A stretch of 6,208 bases of DNA from Rhodospirillales bacterium (GTDB lineage: Bacteria > Pseudomonadota > Alphaproteobacteria > QKFK01 > SZUA-500). Below are positions 5,541 to 6,208 of this stretch, piece after piece; the first letter of the stretch is position 1, and each line of letters opens with the position of its first letter. The stretch covers positions 1 to 6,208 of the forward strand of contig QKFK01000145.1 of the NCBI GenBank assembly GCA_003252195.1. Direction: 5' to 3'. The position numbers were made by a program, and so were the translations under genes. A model generated the notes under the pieces. The model ran no database searches. It was not told where the DNA came from and saw only the letters and a list, made by a program, of their open reading frames with translations.

Positions 5541-6208
5541 CAAAAAACTTTCTCTAAGTTTTTAATCATACAATGATTTGTAAAATCGCAAGAAAGAGGA
5601 GTTACAGAAATATAACCTTCTCTCACCGTTTTAATATCTGAATGTTTACATTTAGAATTTAGTGAACATTTCTTAGAAAGCCTAACATAATCATCATCTA
5701 GACCTTCAAGGTTTTCCATTTCGTCTTCAATAGTTCTTTTACCTTGCGGAGCAACTCTAACACCTTTAACCTCTGAAGCATCAACCGCTGGAAAATTGAT
5801 ATTAACAAAGGTGTTATCTTCCCACTCCATCGTGGTTAATTCTCGAATAAGTTTTTCAGCATGTTCTTTTGCTGCACTCCAATTTTTTGGAGCATCGTTA
5901 TAAAAAGCCTCATAGGAAATACGCTGCGACATAGAAATCGCCATAATTCCATTTACAGCGCCTTCCATAGCCACACCACAAGTACCAGAATAAGTTACAT
6001 CTTCACCAATATTAGTACCGTTATTAATTCCTGATAGAATTAAATCTGGCTTTTCTTCCATAAGGTTATAAAGAGCAACCAACACACAATCGGTTGGTGT
6101 TCCATCTACTGAGAATTTTTTATCCCCTAGTTTGGCAACTTTTAGCGGACGCGTACATGTAAAAGCATGTGCAAAACCGCTTTTCTCACAATCTGGGGCG
6201 ATTACCCA
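5540..6208 (-). CDS. surE: 5'/3'-nucleotidase SurE (N-terminus beyond the right edge)
   Basis: SurE is a metal-dependent cytoplasmic phosphatase acting on nucleoside monophosphates, linked to stationary-phase survival. The frame is open to the right edge, so 222 residues are visible; about 30-35 N-terminal residues, including the metal-binding D-D pair of the LTNDDG motif, lie outside. Seen in order are WVIAPDCEKSG (1-11, with the metal-ligand Ser10), GTPTDC (36-41), SGINNG (59-64, with the metal-ligand Asn62), GEDVTYSGT, AMEGA, FVNINFP, KGVRV and, near the end, GYISVTPL. A GTG inside the frame at 6085 is not the true start, because conserved sequence continues upstream. The usual region before GYISVTPL carries CSLNSKC, giving extra cysteines. 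The TGA overlaps the pcm ATG by one base, so the two genes are probably translationally coupled. Confidence 0.97.
   Translation of the reverse strand, partial: WVIAPDCEKSGFAHAFTCTRPLKVAKLGDKKFSVDGTPTDCVLVALYNLMEEKPDLILSGINNGTNIGEDVTYSGTCGVAMEGAVNGIMAISMSQRISYEAFYNDAPKNWSAAKEHAEKLIRELTTMEWEDNTFVNINFPAVDASEVKGVRVAPQGKRTIEDEMENLEGLDDDYVRLSKKCSLNSKCKHSDIKTVREGYISVTPLSCDFTNHCMIKNLEKVF

Noticed and set aside
6083..6085. In-frame GTG as the start of surE
   Set aside because: Conserved SurE sequence (APD, SG and GTPTDC) continues upstream of it to the window edge, so the gene is cut by the edge rather than starting here.

Overview
The window is AT-rich bacterial chromosome carrying mostly conserved housekeeping genes. 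All six recognisable genes lie on the minus strand and read right to left: surE (its N-terminus lies beyond the right edge), a divergent pcm, a LysM/M23 lipoprotein of the NlpD type, then yajC, secD and secF. The order surE-pcm-LysM/M23 peptidase followed by yajC-secD-secF is one I associate with alphaproteobacteria (gammaproteobacteria usually have tgt-yajC-secD-secF). The SurE and M23 sequences also look alphaproteobacterial. I therefore infer an AT-rich alphaproteobacterium, perhaps host-associated, and cannot name a genus.

Layout. Positions 2-151 (+ strand) hold the last 49 codons of an unrecognised gene ending in a cysteine-rich tail, followed by a strong intrinsic terminator at 173-202. 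Positions 203-562 are a gene-poor gap between two convergent units. It holds one weak small-ORF candidate on the minus strand and an imperfect inverted repeat. A strong minus-strand terminator at 563-590 closes the sec operon. Then come secF (604-1545), secD (1561-3129) and yajC (3156-3716), closely spaced with good ribosome binding sites. A 114-base gap (3717-3830) holds a convincing sigma-70-type promoter for yajC-secD-secF, set inside a dyad-symmetric sequence. Upstream are the LysM/M23 lipoprotein (3831-4868), the Pcm-like methyltransferase (4911-5540) and surE (5540 to beyond 6208). surE and pcm are joined by a TGATG stop/start overlap.

How the genes work together. YajC-SecD-SecF form the accessory complex of the SecYEG translocon, which uses proton motive force to help pull preproteins across the inner membrane. 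The LysM/M23 lipoprotein is an envelope protein with degenerate zinc ligands, so it more likely regulates a cell-wall amidase than cuts peptidoglycan. SurE (nucleotidase) and Pcm (isoaspartyl repair methyltransferase) are classically linked to stationary-phase survival. Here the Pcm homologue has lost its substrate-loop signature and may do something else.

I saw no new mobile element, CRISPR array, RNA gene or obvious novel system. The best leads are the altered Pcm active site, the histone-H1-like tail on YajC, the dyad over the yajC promoter, the almost identical LysM-coding direct repeats, and the cryptic open stretch in the convergent gap.
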